Source: Geomicrobium sp. JCM 19039 (GTDB lineage Bacteria > Bacillota > Bacilli > Bacillales > Marinococcaceae). Taken from it: a stretch of 64,000 nucleotides of DNA. Below, piece by piece: positions 19,039 to 28,479 of this stretch. Under the pieces are notes generated by a model that was not told where the DNA came from, made no database searches, and saw only the letters and a program-made list of their open reading frames with translations. The stretch spans positions 1 through 64,000 of the forward strand of contig NZ_BAXB01000011.1 in NCBI RefSeq assembly GCF_000698145.1, written 5' to 3'. A program made the position numbers and the translations under genes. Each line of letters starts with the position of its first letter. Within the stretch, counting starts at the first letter, position 1.

Positions 19039-19289
19039 TGTTTGTCACCTCTAGTAGGGTTCAGGATCTGTTTCAAAGTAATAGGCGTAAGCTCTTCGGC
19101 TTCCTCGTAGCTATTGAACACCGCCAGCTCTTCGGTGAGTGGGTAAAACTCATCCATCAGAAAGATGGATTGGGCATTTTTTGCGTCCGGATCGTTTACG
19201 ACCGTTGCTTCTCGGATATTCGCGACATCTTGTGTGTGTGGATTACGGTGAATCACATATAATGTCTCTCCTGCTTTATACAATTCCAT
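19035..19289 (-). CDS. splA: SplA, transcriptional regulator of splAB
   Basis: 84-residue small protein upstream of splB, matching SplA: YKAGETLYVIHRNPHTQDVANIREATVVN is the conserved core. In B. subtilis SplA represses the spl operon and resembles TRAP. Start at 19289 lies eight bases after AAGGAGG. The gene overlaps splB, giving translational coupling. Confidence 0.87.
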   Translation of the reverse strand: MELYKAGETLYVIHRNPHTQDVANIREATVVNDPDAKNAQSIFLMDEFYPLTEELAVFNSYEEAEELTPITLKQILNPTRGDKH

Positions 19290-19404
19290 CAATCATACCT
19301 CCTTCAGATTAGCGTGCCCGTAAATGATCTCCTCTGCCTAGTATCGTGATGGATTTTTCTCCTGTCTTTTCCAAAGGGACAACACGCAATCCGAGCATTT
19401 TTTG

Positions 19405-19413
19405 CATAGTGTA
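19405..19413 (+). promoter_or_regulatory. sigma-K-like -10 element upstream of yqhO
   Basis: CATAGTGTA fits the mother-cell sigma-K -10 consensus CATAnnnTA; it lies in a 17-base word (19401-19417) also present upstream of asnO at 58728-58744. A good -35 is not visible here. Confidence 0.3.
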
Positions 19414-19439
19414 GAGATGTGGAGAGGAAGGTGTGACCG

Positions 19440-20324
19440 ATGCTGATCGACGGAGTTTTTGCCGGCGGCGGAGCAAAAGCCTTCGCATTTATTGGTACAC
19501 TGGAAGCAATGGAAAAGAAAAACTTTCAATTCTCTCGCATTGCTGGAACAAGTGCGGGTGCAATTATGGGTAGTCTTATTGCTTCAGGATATACAAGCAA
19601 AGAGATTAAAAAAATGTTCGAAGACGTCGAATTAGACATGTTTTTAGATCCAACAGCTTGGGCAAGAACATTTCCTCATCTCCTAAAGTGGGTAGGCGTC
19701 TATTGGGGATTAGGTTTATATAAAGGAAACAAACTTGAGGAATGGTTGAGCGAAAAGCTAGAGGCAAAAGGGGTGCGAACGTTTGCGGATCTTCCAGATC
19801 ACTCACTTCGGTTGGTGGCGGCAGATATTACGAGGAAACGAATGCTCGTGCTCCCAGATGACCTCTCAAACTACGGGTTAATCCCTGACTCTTTCCCTGT
19901 AGCAAGAGCTGTGCGTATGAGCTGTAGCTTGCCATTTTTCTTTCAACCTGTGAAGTTATTTGATAAAAATGGATCATCGTCGTTAATTGTTGATGGGGGG
20001 ATCTTGAGTAACTTCCCGATGTGGCTATTTCGAAGGCATCGATCAAAACGGCCATTGCTCGGATTTCAATTGAATCCAGAGCCACACGAAGGAGAGTACA
20101 AACACATTAACAACGCATTGGAATTGTACGGTTCCATCTTTGAGACGATGCAAAAAAGCCATGACTCACGATTTGTTGACGCAGGTCATGGCGATAATGT
20201 CGTTTTTATTCCTGTAGAAAAGGTGAAAACGACAAGTTTCTCCTTATCCGATGCTGATCGTACAGAACTGATTGAACTTGGGTTTCATACGACAATGGAT
20301 TTTTTGAAAACATGGAGCAGGTAA
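19440..20324 (+). CDS. yqhO: YqhO, patatin-like phospholipase
   Basis: Cytosolic serine acyl hydrolase of 294 residues. The oxyanion loop GGGAKAFAF is at residues 9-17, the nucleophile Ser38 is in GTSAG, and the dyad aspartate is in VDGGILSNFP. Start ATG 19440 follows GGAAGG. Divergent from splAB, and ends in a terminator shared with yqhP. Physiological lipid substrate unknown. Confidence 0.9.
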   Translation: MLIDGVFAGGGAKAFAFIGTLEAMEKKNFQFSRIAGTSAGAIMGSLIASGYTSKEIKKMFEDVELDMFLDPTAWARTFPHLLKWVGVYWGLGLYKGNKLEEWLSEKLEAKGVRTFADLPDHSLRLVAADITRKRMLVLPDDLSNYGLIPDSFPVARAVRMSCSLPFFFQPVKLFDKNGSSSLIVDGGILSNFPMWLFRRHRSKRPLLGFQLNPEPHEGEYKHINNALELYGSIFETMQKSHDSRFVDAGHGDNVVFIPVEKVKTTSFSLSDADRTELIELGFHTTMDFLKTWSR

Positions 20325-20330
20325 AAGGTT

Positions 20331-20360
20331 GCGTGACGTCTATCGTCGCGCATTTTTTTT
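20331..20360. terminator. yqhO terminator
   Basis: Eight-pair stem GCGTGACG / CGTCGCGC with one G-U pair, five-base loop, then T8; overlaps the yqhP stop. Confidence 0.75.
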
Positions 20361-20669
20361 GTTTCCTTGGATGACTTTTAAATTGTGACCGTTCCGTTTT
20401 TTCTTGACACTCACTTGATCTTTGTTTTTTACTGCTGTTGATTTACGCCGCTCTCGATCTTGTTTGAGCGCCCGTTTATACTGAGGATCAACTCGAGTTC
20501 TTTTGGAAACAAAGCGAGTAAAAATAAAATAAAACAAAAAGGCAAACAAAGCCATCAGAAGAAATGTGAGCATGAGACCGCTAGGGTTTGTGAACAATTG
20601 GCTCACTAGACCTACAATCGCTAGAAGAACGATCCCTAAAACAAATGGATTTCGAAAAATTGTTCTCAA
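20340..20669 (-). CDS. yqhP: YqhP, SA1362 family membrane protein
   Basis: About 109 residues: two N-terminal membrane helices (FVLGIVLLAIVGLVSQL and GLMLTFLLMALFAFLFYFIF) and a long basic tail (KRTRVDPQYKRALKQDRERRK). A TTG start at 20669 is preferred because GGGAGG is seven bases upstream; an ATG at 20684 overlaps that site. SA1362-type proteins have no known function. Confidence 0.75.
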   Translation of the reverse strand: MRTIFRNPFVLGIVLLAIVGLVSQLFTNPSGLMLTFLLMALFAFLFYFIFTRFVSKRTRVDPQYKRALKQDRERRKSTAVKNKDQVSVKKKRNGHNLKVIQGNKKNARR

Positions 20670-20687
20670 CGTATTGCCTCCCATTCA

Positions 20688-21655
20688 TTACACAAGACGT
20701 TCGTCTGTCTTCTCTCTGTGAATTTCATCCTCGCGTTCTAGCATCTTTTCAAACGAACGGATCGACACTTCGACTTGATCGTCTTTTGGTTGTTTTGTCG
20801 TTAATAATTGTAACCAAAGACCGGGTAAGCCTAACCATTTTAACACAGGGATATTCCGTAATTTGTTTGTAGCTTGCAACACTTCGTAAGAAACACCGAG
20901 AACGACAGGAATGAGCAATAGCCGGTGAACAATTCGTTCAAATAGGTTATCAAAAGGAATGAGCAAATAGATCATGACCCCGATAATGACTGTAAAGAGC
21001 ATAAAGCTACTTCCACAACGATAGTGAAGGCGTGAATATTCTTGCACGTTTTGAACCGTTAATGAGCGGTTGGCTTCATAAGCGTTAATCACTTTATGTT
21101 CCGCCCCGTGATATTGGAACACACGTTTAATGAGCGGCGTGAGTGAAATTAAATACACATAGCCGACAAGTATGATGGTTTTAAAAATCCCTTCGAGCAA
21201 GTTCTGTGCCACATGTCCAGGAAACGGTCCTGAAAGAGTTTCTGCTAGAAATACAGGAACGAGCGTAAAGATAATGGTCCCGATGATAAAGGCCACGACG
21301 CTCACCGCTGCTACACCAATTGTTGCAGCGATTTTTGAACGCTCTTCTTCTGGAACGATGTCTTTATCATCATCAGGATGAACATCGTAACGATCTGAAG
21401 CAAAATTCATATGTTTACTGCCGAGCGCTGCGGCTTCAATCAAGCAATGCTGCCTCGTACAAAAGGAATCTTTTTTAGTTTTTGTAATACGGGTTTAGGT
21501 TTTTTTAAGTTCTCGAAGTATTCAATTTCCCCGTTTTTTCTACGGATCGCACTGACCGTCGTTTCTTTTCCTGCAAACATGACGCCTTCAATTAGCGCTT
21601 GTCCACCATAGGCAGGCTTTTGAGCCTGTTCGGTTTCCTTTGTTTCCTCACTCAT
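20688..21655 (-). pseudogene. yqhQ: YqhQ, DUF1385 membrane protein (one frameshift)
   Basis: DUF1385 family protein. The first frame (21655 to about 21440) begins MSEETKE and carries YGGQALIEGVMFAGKET, then ends at RGSIA. A -1 shift (a T missing in GCTTGATTG) continues IEAAALGSKHMNFASDRY through QYHGAEHKVINAYE, the family hallmark, and several membrane helices to 20688. Full length is about 322 residues, normal. Function unknown. Confidence 0.88.
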
Positions 21656-21801
21656 GCTGACACCTTACTTTCTCAAAAAGTTCGATTGCACCTCATGACT
21701 ATTCTACATCATGTGTCCATGAACCTCCATAAGCAGACGTTTTTTCCTTCGGTAAGAATGATTTACTGTGCAAAAACCATAATAGGAAGGAGGTGATATT
21801 C

Positions 21802-22290
21802 ATGAGTGAAGAGAATAACGAATCCAAAAAGGCGAATCAAGATTTGCCTTTAGGCTTAAAAGTACTGATTACAGGTTTTGTCGGCGGCCTTTTTTGGGGG
21901 ATCATTTGGTACGTGGCTTACTTTTTTAATTTTACGGACGTTGGACCGAATTTGTTATGGAAGGCGTGGACACTTGGAAGTTGGAGCGAAGAAGCAACCG
22001 GACAATGGATCGCAATTTCTCTATTAGCGATTCTGTCCATTGGGGTGGCGTTTTTTTACCGGTATGTATTCGCAAAGATTACGAGCATGTGGGCAGGAGT
22101 AGGGTTTGGGGCTCTTCTTTGGGTAATTATTTTTTACATTAGTAATCCTTTGTTTATCGGGCTAGATTCGGTGCCTGATTTGAGCGGGATTACAATTGTG
22201 AGCACATTATCGTTGTTTGTCTGTTATGGGTTATTCATCGGGTATTCCATTTCGTATGAGTACGAGATGGAGAAGTATACAGGAACTTAA
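21802..22290 (+). CDS. yqhR: YqhR family membrane protein
   Basis: 162-residue protein with four predicted membrane helices (VLITGFVGGLFWGIIWYVAYF, WIAISLLAILSIGVAFFYRYVF, WAGVGFGALLWVIIFYI, IVSTLSLFVCYGLFIGYSI). Start at 21802 follows AAGGAGGTG. Matches YqhR by composition, size and position divergent from yqhQ. Function unknown. Confidence 0.8.
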   Translation: MSEENNESKKANQDLPLGLKVLITGFVGGLFWGIIWYVAYFFNFTDVGPNLLWKAWTLGSWSEEATGQWIAISLLAILSIGVAFFYRYVFAKITSMWAGVGFGALLWVIIFYISNPLFIGLDSVPDLSGITIVSTLSLFVCYGLFIGYSISYEYEMEKYTGT

Positions 22291-22355
22291 TGGCAAGCGC
22301 TTAACGACTTATGCTAAGATAGAAACGATGATTGTTAAGGTGAGGAGGAATTAGC

Positions 22356-23420
22356 ATGAAGCGTTTAGAAGGAATTCGAAATCAATTCACAGTTGAAAAG
22401 ATTGATGCACTCATTGTAGAGAGTGATGCAAATCGTCGGTATTTATCAGGGTTTACAGGAAGTGCGGGTGTTATATTTATTACATCGGATCAAGCGTACT
22501 TTATTACCGATTTTCGCTACGTAGAACAAGCAAAGAATCAGTGCGAAGGCTTTACAATTGTTGAGCATAAAGGGTCAATCAGTAACGAGCTCAAAGCATT
22601 AGTTGAAGAGCACAGCATAACTTCTGTTGGTTTTGAAAAATCTTATACGACTTTTGAAAAATATGAAGTGTACAAGGATACAGGCATACCGCTCATCCCT
22701 GTCGCTGGGCTTGTGGAATCGCTTCGCATGTTCAAAGATGAGAAAGAGCTTTCAATTATGAAAGAAGCAGCAGAAATTGCCGACCAAGCATTTTATGATA
22801 TTGTCGACTACATAAAACCGGGAATGAAAGAAACAGAAGTAAGAGATCGATTAGAATTTACAATGAGACGTTTAGGAGCAGATCGTTCCTCATTTGAGAT
22901 CATTGTCGCTTCTGGTTCACGGGGCGCTTTACCTCACGGTGTGGCAAGTGACAAAGTCATCGAAGAGGGCGAATTTGTGACGATGGACTTTGGCGCCTAC
23001 TACAAAGGGTATTGCTCAGATATAACGAGAACGGTTGCTGTTGGGCAACCGACGGACGAAATGAAAAAAGTGTACGAAACCGTTTTGGAAGCCCAGCTTC
23101 TTGGAGTAGAGCAAATTAAACCAGGAATGACGGGTAAAGAAGCAGACCAGATTTGTCGTGATTATATTTACAGTAAGGGTTACGAAGGGAAATTTGGCCA
23201 CGGATTAGGCCATGGGCTTGGTATGGAAGTGCACGAAGGTCCAGGTGTATCCCCGAAAGGCAACGTCGTACTCAAACCGGGTATGGTTGTGACTGTCGAG
23301 CCTGGCGTATATTTGCCAGGTGTAGGTGGCGTAAGAATTGAAGATGATATTGTCATTACAGCAGATGGCAATGAGCGACTGACAACCTCGGATAAATCGC
23401 TACGTCATATCGGTAAATAA
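22356..23420 (+). CDS. papA: M24 family Xaa-Pro aminopeptidase
   Basis: Dimetal aminopeptidase of 354 residues (YqhT/PapA type). It has a creatinase N-terminal domain and a pita-bread domain with metal ligands in MDFGAYYKGYCSDITRT (two Asp), GHGLGHGLGMEVHE (His), VVTVEPGVY (Glu) and GGVRIEDD (Glu). ATG at 22356 follows GAGGAGG. Upstream of efp with 24 bases between them, likely co-transcribed. Cleaves N-terminal residues ahead of proline. Confidence 0.92.
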   Translation: MKRLEGIRNQFTVEKIDALIVESDANRRYLSGFTGSAGVIFITSDQAYFITDFRYVEQAKNQCEGFTIVEHKGSISNELKALVEEHSITSVGFEKSYTTFEKYEVYKDTGIPLIPVAGLVESLRMFKDEKELSIMKEAAEIADQAFYDIVDYIKPGMKETEVRDRLEFTMRRLGADRSSFEIIVASGSRGALPHGVASDKVIEEGEFVTMDFGAYYKGYCSDITRTVAVGQPTDEMKKVYETVLEAQLLGVEQIKPGMTGKEADQICRDYIYSKGYEGKFGHGLGHGLGMEVHEGPGVSPKGNVVLKPGMVVTVEPGVYLPGVGGVRIEDDIVITADGNERLTTSDKSLRHIGK

Positions 23421-23444
23421 TTATAATAAAGGTGGTTCTTATTC

Positions 23445-24002
23445 GTGATTTCAGTAAATGATTTTCGCACAGGGCTAACAATTGAAGTAGATAACGATAT
23501 TTGGACAGTTCTTGAGTTCCAACATGTAAAACCTGGAAAAGGTGCGGCATTTGTACGTTCAAAGCTGAGAAGCCTTCGGACGGGAAGCATCCAAGAAAAG
23601 ACGTTTCGCGGCGGAGAAAAAGTAAACAAAGCGCATATCGAACGAAACAAAATGCAGTATTTATATTCCAATGGTAACGAGCATGCATTTATGAATATGG
23701 AGTCATTTGACCAGATGGAGCTTCCGACTGACCAAATCAAATACGAGTTGAATTTTCTTAAAGAAAACATGGAAGTGCATATGATTACGTATGGCACAGA
23801 AACACTTGGCGTGGAGCTTCCGAACACAGTAGAACTTGAAGTGTCTGAAACAGATCCAGGGATTAAAGGAGACACGGCTTCTGGAGGTCACAAGCCAGCT
23901 ACTCTTGAAACAGGCTTTAAAGTGAACGTACCGTTCTTTATTAATGAGGGCGACCAGCTTGTAATTGATACAAGAAAAGGTGAATACGTATCAAGAGCAT
24001 AA
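23445..24002 (+). CDS. efp: Elongation factor P
   Basis: Ribosome-binding factor that relieves stalling at polyproline. 185 residues with KOW-like and two OB domains. The tip loop reads [11 protein letters not shown] with Lys32, the residue modified in bacilli. A GTG start at 23445 follows AAAGGTGG. Followed by a strong terminator. Confidence 0.96.
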   Translation: MISVNDFRTGLTIEVDNDIWTVLEFQHVKPGKGAAFVRSKLRSLRTGSIQEKTFRGGEKVNKAHIERNKMQYLYSNGNEHAFMNMESFDQMELPTDQIKYELNFLKENMEVHMITYGTETLGVELPNTVELEVSETDPGIKGDTASGGHKPATLETGFKVNVPFFINEGDQLVIDTRKGEYVSRA

Positions 24003-24003
24003 C

Positions 24004-24048
24004 AAAAAGTGCGTCGGGATGAGTAGTGATCCTGGCGCACTTTTTTTT
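24004..24048 (+). terminator. efp terminator
   Basis: AAAGTGCG pairs with GCGCACTTT, inner GGGAT/ATCC pairing, then T8. Confidence 0.88.
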
Positions 24049-24067
24049 GAAAAACAAGGCTCCTCTG

Positions 24068-24499
24068 TTAGGAGCTTTGAGCATGGACGATCAGCATATC
24101 GCATGGCGGACGATCGATGAGAACATCGCTGAGTGACTTTTGAATTTTGGCAGAACGATGCACCCGTTTTAACGCAACTACGATGAAAGGCGCATACCGT
24201 GCAGAAATGATCTTACGCGGATCCTTAAACGTCAAATCAGTCGCCCGCACGTGTTGGCCGTTTTGCCGAAGTTGGTGTTCAAATGTTTTTAACCATTCTG
24301 TACGTTCAGAAATGATCTGTGTACGAAGTGTTGGATCGTTTCGTTCCACGACCGTGTATTTTCTCATATCAATCCCATGAAGTAGAACAATGTCTCTTCC
24401 CTCAGCCTCGGCAATAGTTGCCCCCTTTGTTACGCAAGATAGAGCCTCCTCATGAAAATCCAAAAAGATGAGCACGGGATCCGTATCTGTCTTATACAC
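24068..24499 (-). CDS. degenerate universal stress protein (UspA-like)
   Basis: About 143 residues with a UspA-like fold pattern (PVLIFLDFHEEALSCVTKGATIAEAE, DIVLLHGID, APFIVVALKR, CDMLIVHA). The nucleotide-binding G-x2-G-x9-G-S/T motif is absent, replaced by ALKRVHRSAKIQKSLSDV. A GTG start at 24499 overlaps the stop of the upstream gene (GTGTATAA), an arrangement that suggests coupled expression and a heteromeric pair. The start is inferred; no strong ribosome site is visible. Confidence 0.65.
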   Translation of the reverse strand: MYKTDTDPVLIFLDFHEEALSCVTKGATIAEAEGRDIVLLHGIDMRKYTVVERNDPTLRTQIISERTEWLKTFEHQLRQNGQHVRATDLTFKDPRKIISARYAPFIVVALKRVHRSAKIQKSLSDVLIDRPPCDMLIVHAQSS

Positions 24500-24947
24500 T
24501 TGCTCTTTCTCGTTCCTCTGTTCGGACGACAAAAACATCGCATTTCGCTTTTTTAATAATGGCACTTGTCACACTCCCTTGAAGAGCTTTTTCAAGCTTC
24601 GTCCCGCCTGTTGCACCAGCAACAATTAAATCAATATTATATGCAGGCACAATTTGCTTACTAATTTTTATAGAAGGCACACCAGTTTCGAGTATTGTTT
24701 GAGAAGAAATACCTTCCGCTTGAGTATGGAGCAAGAACTGCTCGAGTTTTATTTGTGCTGCCTTTTTAACTTTATCAACGACATAACGGTCAAAACGAGC
24801 CAACGTACCATAAGGTTTAGGGTTAATTACCGTGCACAGATACAATGTGGCATTATTTTTGCGGGCAAATCGAATCGCATGCTTGTAAGCGTCGTTTGAA
24901 GGAGTTTCCTCACCGTCTATACATAAAAGGACACGCTCATAACTCAT
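24492..24947 (-). CDS. universal stress protein, UspA family
   Basis: 151 residues, ATP-binding UspA family: N-terminal VLLCIDGEETPSNDAYKHAI strand-helix, PSIKISKQIV, and the nucleotide motif GATGGTKLEKALQGSVTS fitting G-x2-G-x9-G-S. Upstream gene of an overlapping pair with 24068-24499. The pair sits between efp and spoIIIAA, where B. subtilis has yqhV. Confidence 0.85.
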   Translation of the reverse strand: MSYERVLLCIDGEETPSNDAYKHAIRFARKNNATLYLCTVINPKPYGTLARFDRYVVDKVKKAAQIKLEQFLLHTQAEGISSQTILETGVPSIKISKQIVPAYNIDLIVAGATGGTKLEKALQGSVTSAIIKKAKCDVFVVRTEERERASV

Positions 24948-25183
24948 TGCAAATCACTCCTTTAAAAGAGAATGAACCTAAAGGTTGATTAAAAATTAAC
25001 ATCTGATGGAAAAGTGTGTCAATTCAAATGTTAGCATGATTGAATTTACATTATTTTCACGACCTGTTTCGACAATTGAAGAGGTTGCGGTGGTGAATTG
25101 TTCTAAATCTTTGATTTGAGAATAGAGTGTACAAGCAAAGGGTGTTAGCAAAAGTTTGCAAGTTTGAATGGAGTTGATGTCTG

Positions 25184-26141
25184 ATGAATTGCTTCTCGGA
25201 ACACGTGCCATTCAATCGAGATTCGATTTTATCACTCGTCCCGCATGAAGCACGCTCATCCGTTGAATATGAATTAACAAAAGAACAGGTTGAAGAAATT
25301 CGTTTTCGGCCAGGACGAAAAATTGAACTCATTACGAGGCGAGGCCGGAAGCTGTTGGACGATTTCTTATTTAGTTCTGACGATGCGGTGTATGTGATCA
25401 ATCAGCTTAGCCAACATTCAGTGTATGCGTTTGAAGAAGAGCTAAAGCATGGATACATCACGTTAAAGGGTGGTCATCGAGTTGGATTAGGAGGCGAAGC
25501 GGTCGTTGAAGCGGGAAAAGTGAAAACGCTCAAACATATTCGTTCCTTCAACATTCGCATCAGCCGGTCTATCCACGGTGTATGCGAGCCCTATGTAGAT
25601 CACTTATTCCATCATGGGTGGAACAACATTCTCATTGCCGGCCCCCCTCAGTCAGGGAAAACGACGCTGCTCAGAGACGTAGCCAAAGTAGCGAGTGACG
25701 GTTGGAAAGCGAAACAAATCCCACCGAGTAAAGTCGCGATTGTTGATGAGCGCTCTGAAATCGCCGCATCGTTTGAAGGAGTGCCGCAATTTGATATTGG
25801 CGAGCGGACCGACGTGCTCGATCGCTGCCCGAAAGCTGAAGATGATGATGCTCGTACGGTCGATGAGTCCAGACCTTATCATAGTCGATGAAATCGGGAG
25901 TGACACCGATAAAGTGGCCATAAAGGAAGCCATACGTGCAGGGGTCTCCATATTGTGCACAGCTCATGCCAAGACATTTGAGAATTTGTACGACCGTGAT
26001 ATTTTCGTTCGAGGATTGTTTGATGGAATAATTATGCTTGATCACGATAAACGCGGCACGTACTACTCAGGAAAGGAGATCCATCGTGCGTTGGATTGGA
26101 GCGCTCGTCGTTCTCATATCGATGACCGTCGGCGGGTTTGA
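25184..26141 (+). pseudogene. spoIIIAA: SpoIIIAA, ATPase of the spoIIIA-spoIIQ channel (one frameshift)
   Basis: Mother-cell secretion ATPase of the feeding-tube complex linking mother cell and forespore. Walker A is GPPQSGKTTLLRD near 25640-25680, and VAIVDERSEIAA follows. After KAE near 25840 the frame shifts (+1 or -2) to MMMLVRSMSPDLIIVDEIGSDTD and continues to 26141 (about 319 residues). First gene of the complete spoIIIAA-AH operon. The C-terminus overlaps the spoIIIAB start. Confidence 0.92.
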
Positions 26142-26598
26142 ATGGTCACGTAGACTGACGCTTCGGTCAAAGCAAATTCGGGAGCTAACGACCGCATTGC
26201 AAATGTTTGAAGCGGAAGTGATGTTTGGCCACACACCATTAAAAGATGTGACAACGAAACTGTCAGCCACTTTATCAAAACCAGTAGCCCGTATTTTTTC
26301 CGAATTTTCCGCTCGTCTAACAGCCGGAAATATTGAAGCAAAAACCGCTTGGGAAGAGAGCTTAAACAAACATTGGACGGAAACATCAATGAAAGCAAAA
26401 GAGAAGGAAGCGCTGCTTCAATTTGGGCAAACGTTAGGGCAACACGGCCGGTTTGAACAGCAAAAATATATTCAATTAACACTCACTCATCTAAAAGCAG
26501 AAGAAATTGACGCTAGAGAAGAACAGCAAAAATATGAACGTATGGCAAAGTCGCTCGGATTTTTGGGAGGACTGCTTGCAATCATCGTGATGATCTAA
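26086..26598 (+). CDS. spoIIIAB: SpoIIIAB, channel membrane protein
   Basis: 170 residues; resembles GspF-type membrane proteins. GTG start at 26086 after AAAGGAG gives an N-terminal helix (RWIGALVVLISMTVGGFEWS), a cytoplasmic helical domain (LRSKQIRELTTALQMFEAEV) and a C-terminal helix (GFLGGLLAIIVMI). Overlaps the end of spoIIIAA by 56 bases. Confidence 0.92.
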   Translation: MRWIGALVVLISMTVGGFEWSRRLTLRSKQIRELTTALQMFEAEVMFGHTPLKDVTTKLSATLSKPVARIFSEFSARLTAGNIEAKTAWEESLNKHWTETSMKAKEKEALLQFGQTLGQHGRFEQQKYIQLTLTHLKAEEIDAREEQQKYERMAKSLGFLGGLLAIIVMI

Positions 26599-26618
26599 CA
26601 CAAAAAGGAGGGATGACG

Positions 26619-26825
26619 GTGGGGTATGACGTAGATACCATTTTTCAAATCGCTGGTATTGGCATTGTCGTCGCTATGATTCACACCGTACTAAAACAGA
26701 TGGGGAAAGAAGATTGGGCACATTGGGTGACACTCATCGGGTTTATCGTCGTGTTGTACATGGTAGCAACCATCGTTGATGACCTGTTCACAAAAATACG
26801 CAGCGTGTTTTTGTATATAGGATAA
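26619..26825 (+). CDS. spoIIIAC: SpoIIIAC, small channel membrane protein
   Basis: 68 residues, the same length as in B. subtilis, with two membrane helices separated by KQMGKEDWAHWV. A GTG start at 26619, six bases after AAGGAGGG, is better placed than the ATG at 26613 that abuts the site. Confidence 0.92.
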   Translation: MGYDVDTIFQIAGIGIVVAMIHTVLKQMGKEDWAHWVTLIGFIVVLYMVATIVDDLFTKIRSVFLYIG

Positions 26826-26829
26826 TCAC

Positions 26830-27225
26830 ATGTCGATTGACATGATTCAGATTGTCGGCTTTGGTCTAATCTCAGCCTTTTTAGCGATGATTCTTAAAGA
26901 ACAAAAGCCAGCGTTTGCTTTTTTGCTCACACTAGTTGTCGGAGCCATGATTTTCTTGTTTTTGCTAGATTATATCGTGATGGCGTTTCAACTCGTTGAA
27001 ACTTTGGCAAACCATGCACACATTAACATGGTGTATTTGCAAACGATGCTCAAAATCATTGGCATTGCATACATTGCAGAGTTTGGGGCGCAAATTGCGA
27101 GAGACGCTGACCAAGGCGCCATCGCGCAAAAAATTGAACTAGCTGGAAAGGTATTAATCGTCGTGATGGCCATACCCATTTTCAATGTACTCATTGAAAC
27201 CGTCATTTCCTTGATTCCAGGCTGA
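26830..27225 (+). CDS. spoIIIAD: SpoIIIAD, channel membrane protein
   Basis: 131 residues with four hydrophobic segments; paralogous to SpoIIIAC in its C-terminal half (FGAQIARDADQGAIAQKIELAGKV). Four bases after spoIIIAC, in the same operon. Confidence 0.93.
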   Translation: MSIDMIQIVGFGLISAFLAMILKEQKPAFAFLLTLVVGAMIFLFLLDYIVMAFQLVETLANHAHINMVYLQTMLKIIGIAYIAEFGAQIARDADQGAIAQKIELAGKVLIVVMAIPIFNVLIETVISLIPG

Positions 27226-27238
27226 AAGAGGGATCGTA

Positions 27239-28474
27239 ATGAAAGCATTCATTTCATGCGTGGTCGGTATCGTCGTTCTACTCACATTCTCCATAGAAGC
27301 CGTTGCTCTTGATGATGACCCAAACCTTGATCCCAGACTGCCGATCGAAGACGAGAGCGTCAGTGAAGAAGATGTCTCGGATTTGATTGAAGAACAGATG
27401 GACGAGCAGTTAGATCGGCTTGGTTTTACAGAAATTGAACAGTTTTGGGAAGATATCCGTCGAGATTATGAATCTTTTCTCCCTGAAAGTCAAAAAGGAT
27501 CTTTTACAGACTTTTTGGATGGAGATCAACAGTTTAGTCCAACGGAGTGGGGACGGGCACTCTTAAATTTTTTGTTTCATGAACTGACAGCGAATGTTAA
27601 TTTGCTCGGTACACTCATCCTTCTTGCTGTATTTAGTATGGTGCTAAAGGCACTGCAAAACGCATTTGAGCATGCGGCGGTAAGTAAAGTGGCATACAGT
27701 GTCACGTTTACGGTGTTGATTGTCATTAGTATGAATAGTTTTTACATTGCGATGAGCTATGCCCAAGAAGCAGTGGCGAATATGGTTCATTTCATGATTG
27801 CGCTTTTGCCTATGGTACTCGCACTTTTAGCCATTACAGGCGCAACAACAACGGCTGCACTGTTTCACCCGTTAATTATTGTCCTCGTCAACACAAGCGG
27901 GCTGTTAATTGAACGATTTGTTCTCCCTTTACTATTCATCTCTGCCATTGTAAGCGTAGCAAGCTCTATGAGCGAGAAATTCCAGTTGACGAGGCTAGCA
28001 ACCTTAATACGAAATGTTGCAATGGGAACGCTCGGCGCATTTTTAACGATCTTTTTGGCGGTTATATCCGTCCAAGGTGCAACGTCAGCGATTAGTGATG
28101 GAGTGACGTTACGGACCGCTAAATACATTGCCGGTAACTTTGTGCCTGTTGTAGGTCGCATGTTTACCGATGCTACCGATACAGTGATAGGCGCTTCTCT
28201 TCTTTTAAAAAATACTGTCGGCATCGCAGGCTTGTTCATCTTGTTTGTGATTACTGTGTTCCCAGCGTTAAAAATTCTAGTACTTGCGCTTACGTTCCAA
28301 ATTGTGTCTGCCATTATGCAACCGCTAGGAGGCGGGGCGCTCGGAGAAGTAATGAGTCTCTTTGCACGAACAGTCATGTTTATGTTTGCTGCGGTTTCCG
28401 TCGTCTGCTTAATGTTTTTCTTAGCGATTACAATCATCATATCAGCAGGGAATCTAGCACTCATGGTGAGGTGA
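27239..28474 (+). CDS. spoIIIAE: SpoIIIAE, polytopic channel protein
   Basis: 411 residues with an N-terminal signal/anchor (FISCVVGIVVLLTFSIEAVA), an acidic outer segment (residues 25-60) and about eight membrane helices. Contains LGGGALGEVMSLFARTV near the C-terminus, conserved in the family. Stop overlaps the GTG candidate start of spoIIIAF. Confidence 0.94.
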   Translation: MKAFISCVVGIVVLLTFSIEAVALDDDPNLDPRLPIEDESVSEEDVSDLIEEQMDEQLDRLGFTEIEQFWEDIRRDYESFLPESQKGSFTDFLDGDQQFSPTEWGRALLNFLFHELTANVNLLGTLILLAVFSMVLKALQNAFEHAAVSKVAYSVTFTVLIVISMNSFYIAMSYAQEAVANMVHFMIALLPMVLALLAITGATTTAALFHPLIIVLVNTSGLLIERFVLPLLFISAIVSVASSMSEKFQLTRLATLIRNVAMGTLGAFLTIFLAVISVQGATSAISDGVTLRTAKYIAGNFVPVVGRMFTDATDTVIGASLLLKNTVGIAGLFILFVITVFPALKILVLALTFQIVSAIMQPLGGGALGEVMSLFARTVMFMFAAVSVVCLMFFLAITIIISAGNLALMVR

Positions 28475-28479
28475 ATTCG

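Noticed and set aside
22281-22310. Possible CcpA cre site around TGGCAAGCGCTTAACG
   Set aside because: Only the central AAGCGCTT fits; the flanks and spacing deviate from the consensus.
24492-24565. Overlap of the two Usp frames as evidence of a single frameshifted tandem Usp
   Set aside because: The upstream protein ends at a normal Usp C-terminus and the downstream one starts on a GTG overlapping the stop, so two coupled genes is the simpler reading.
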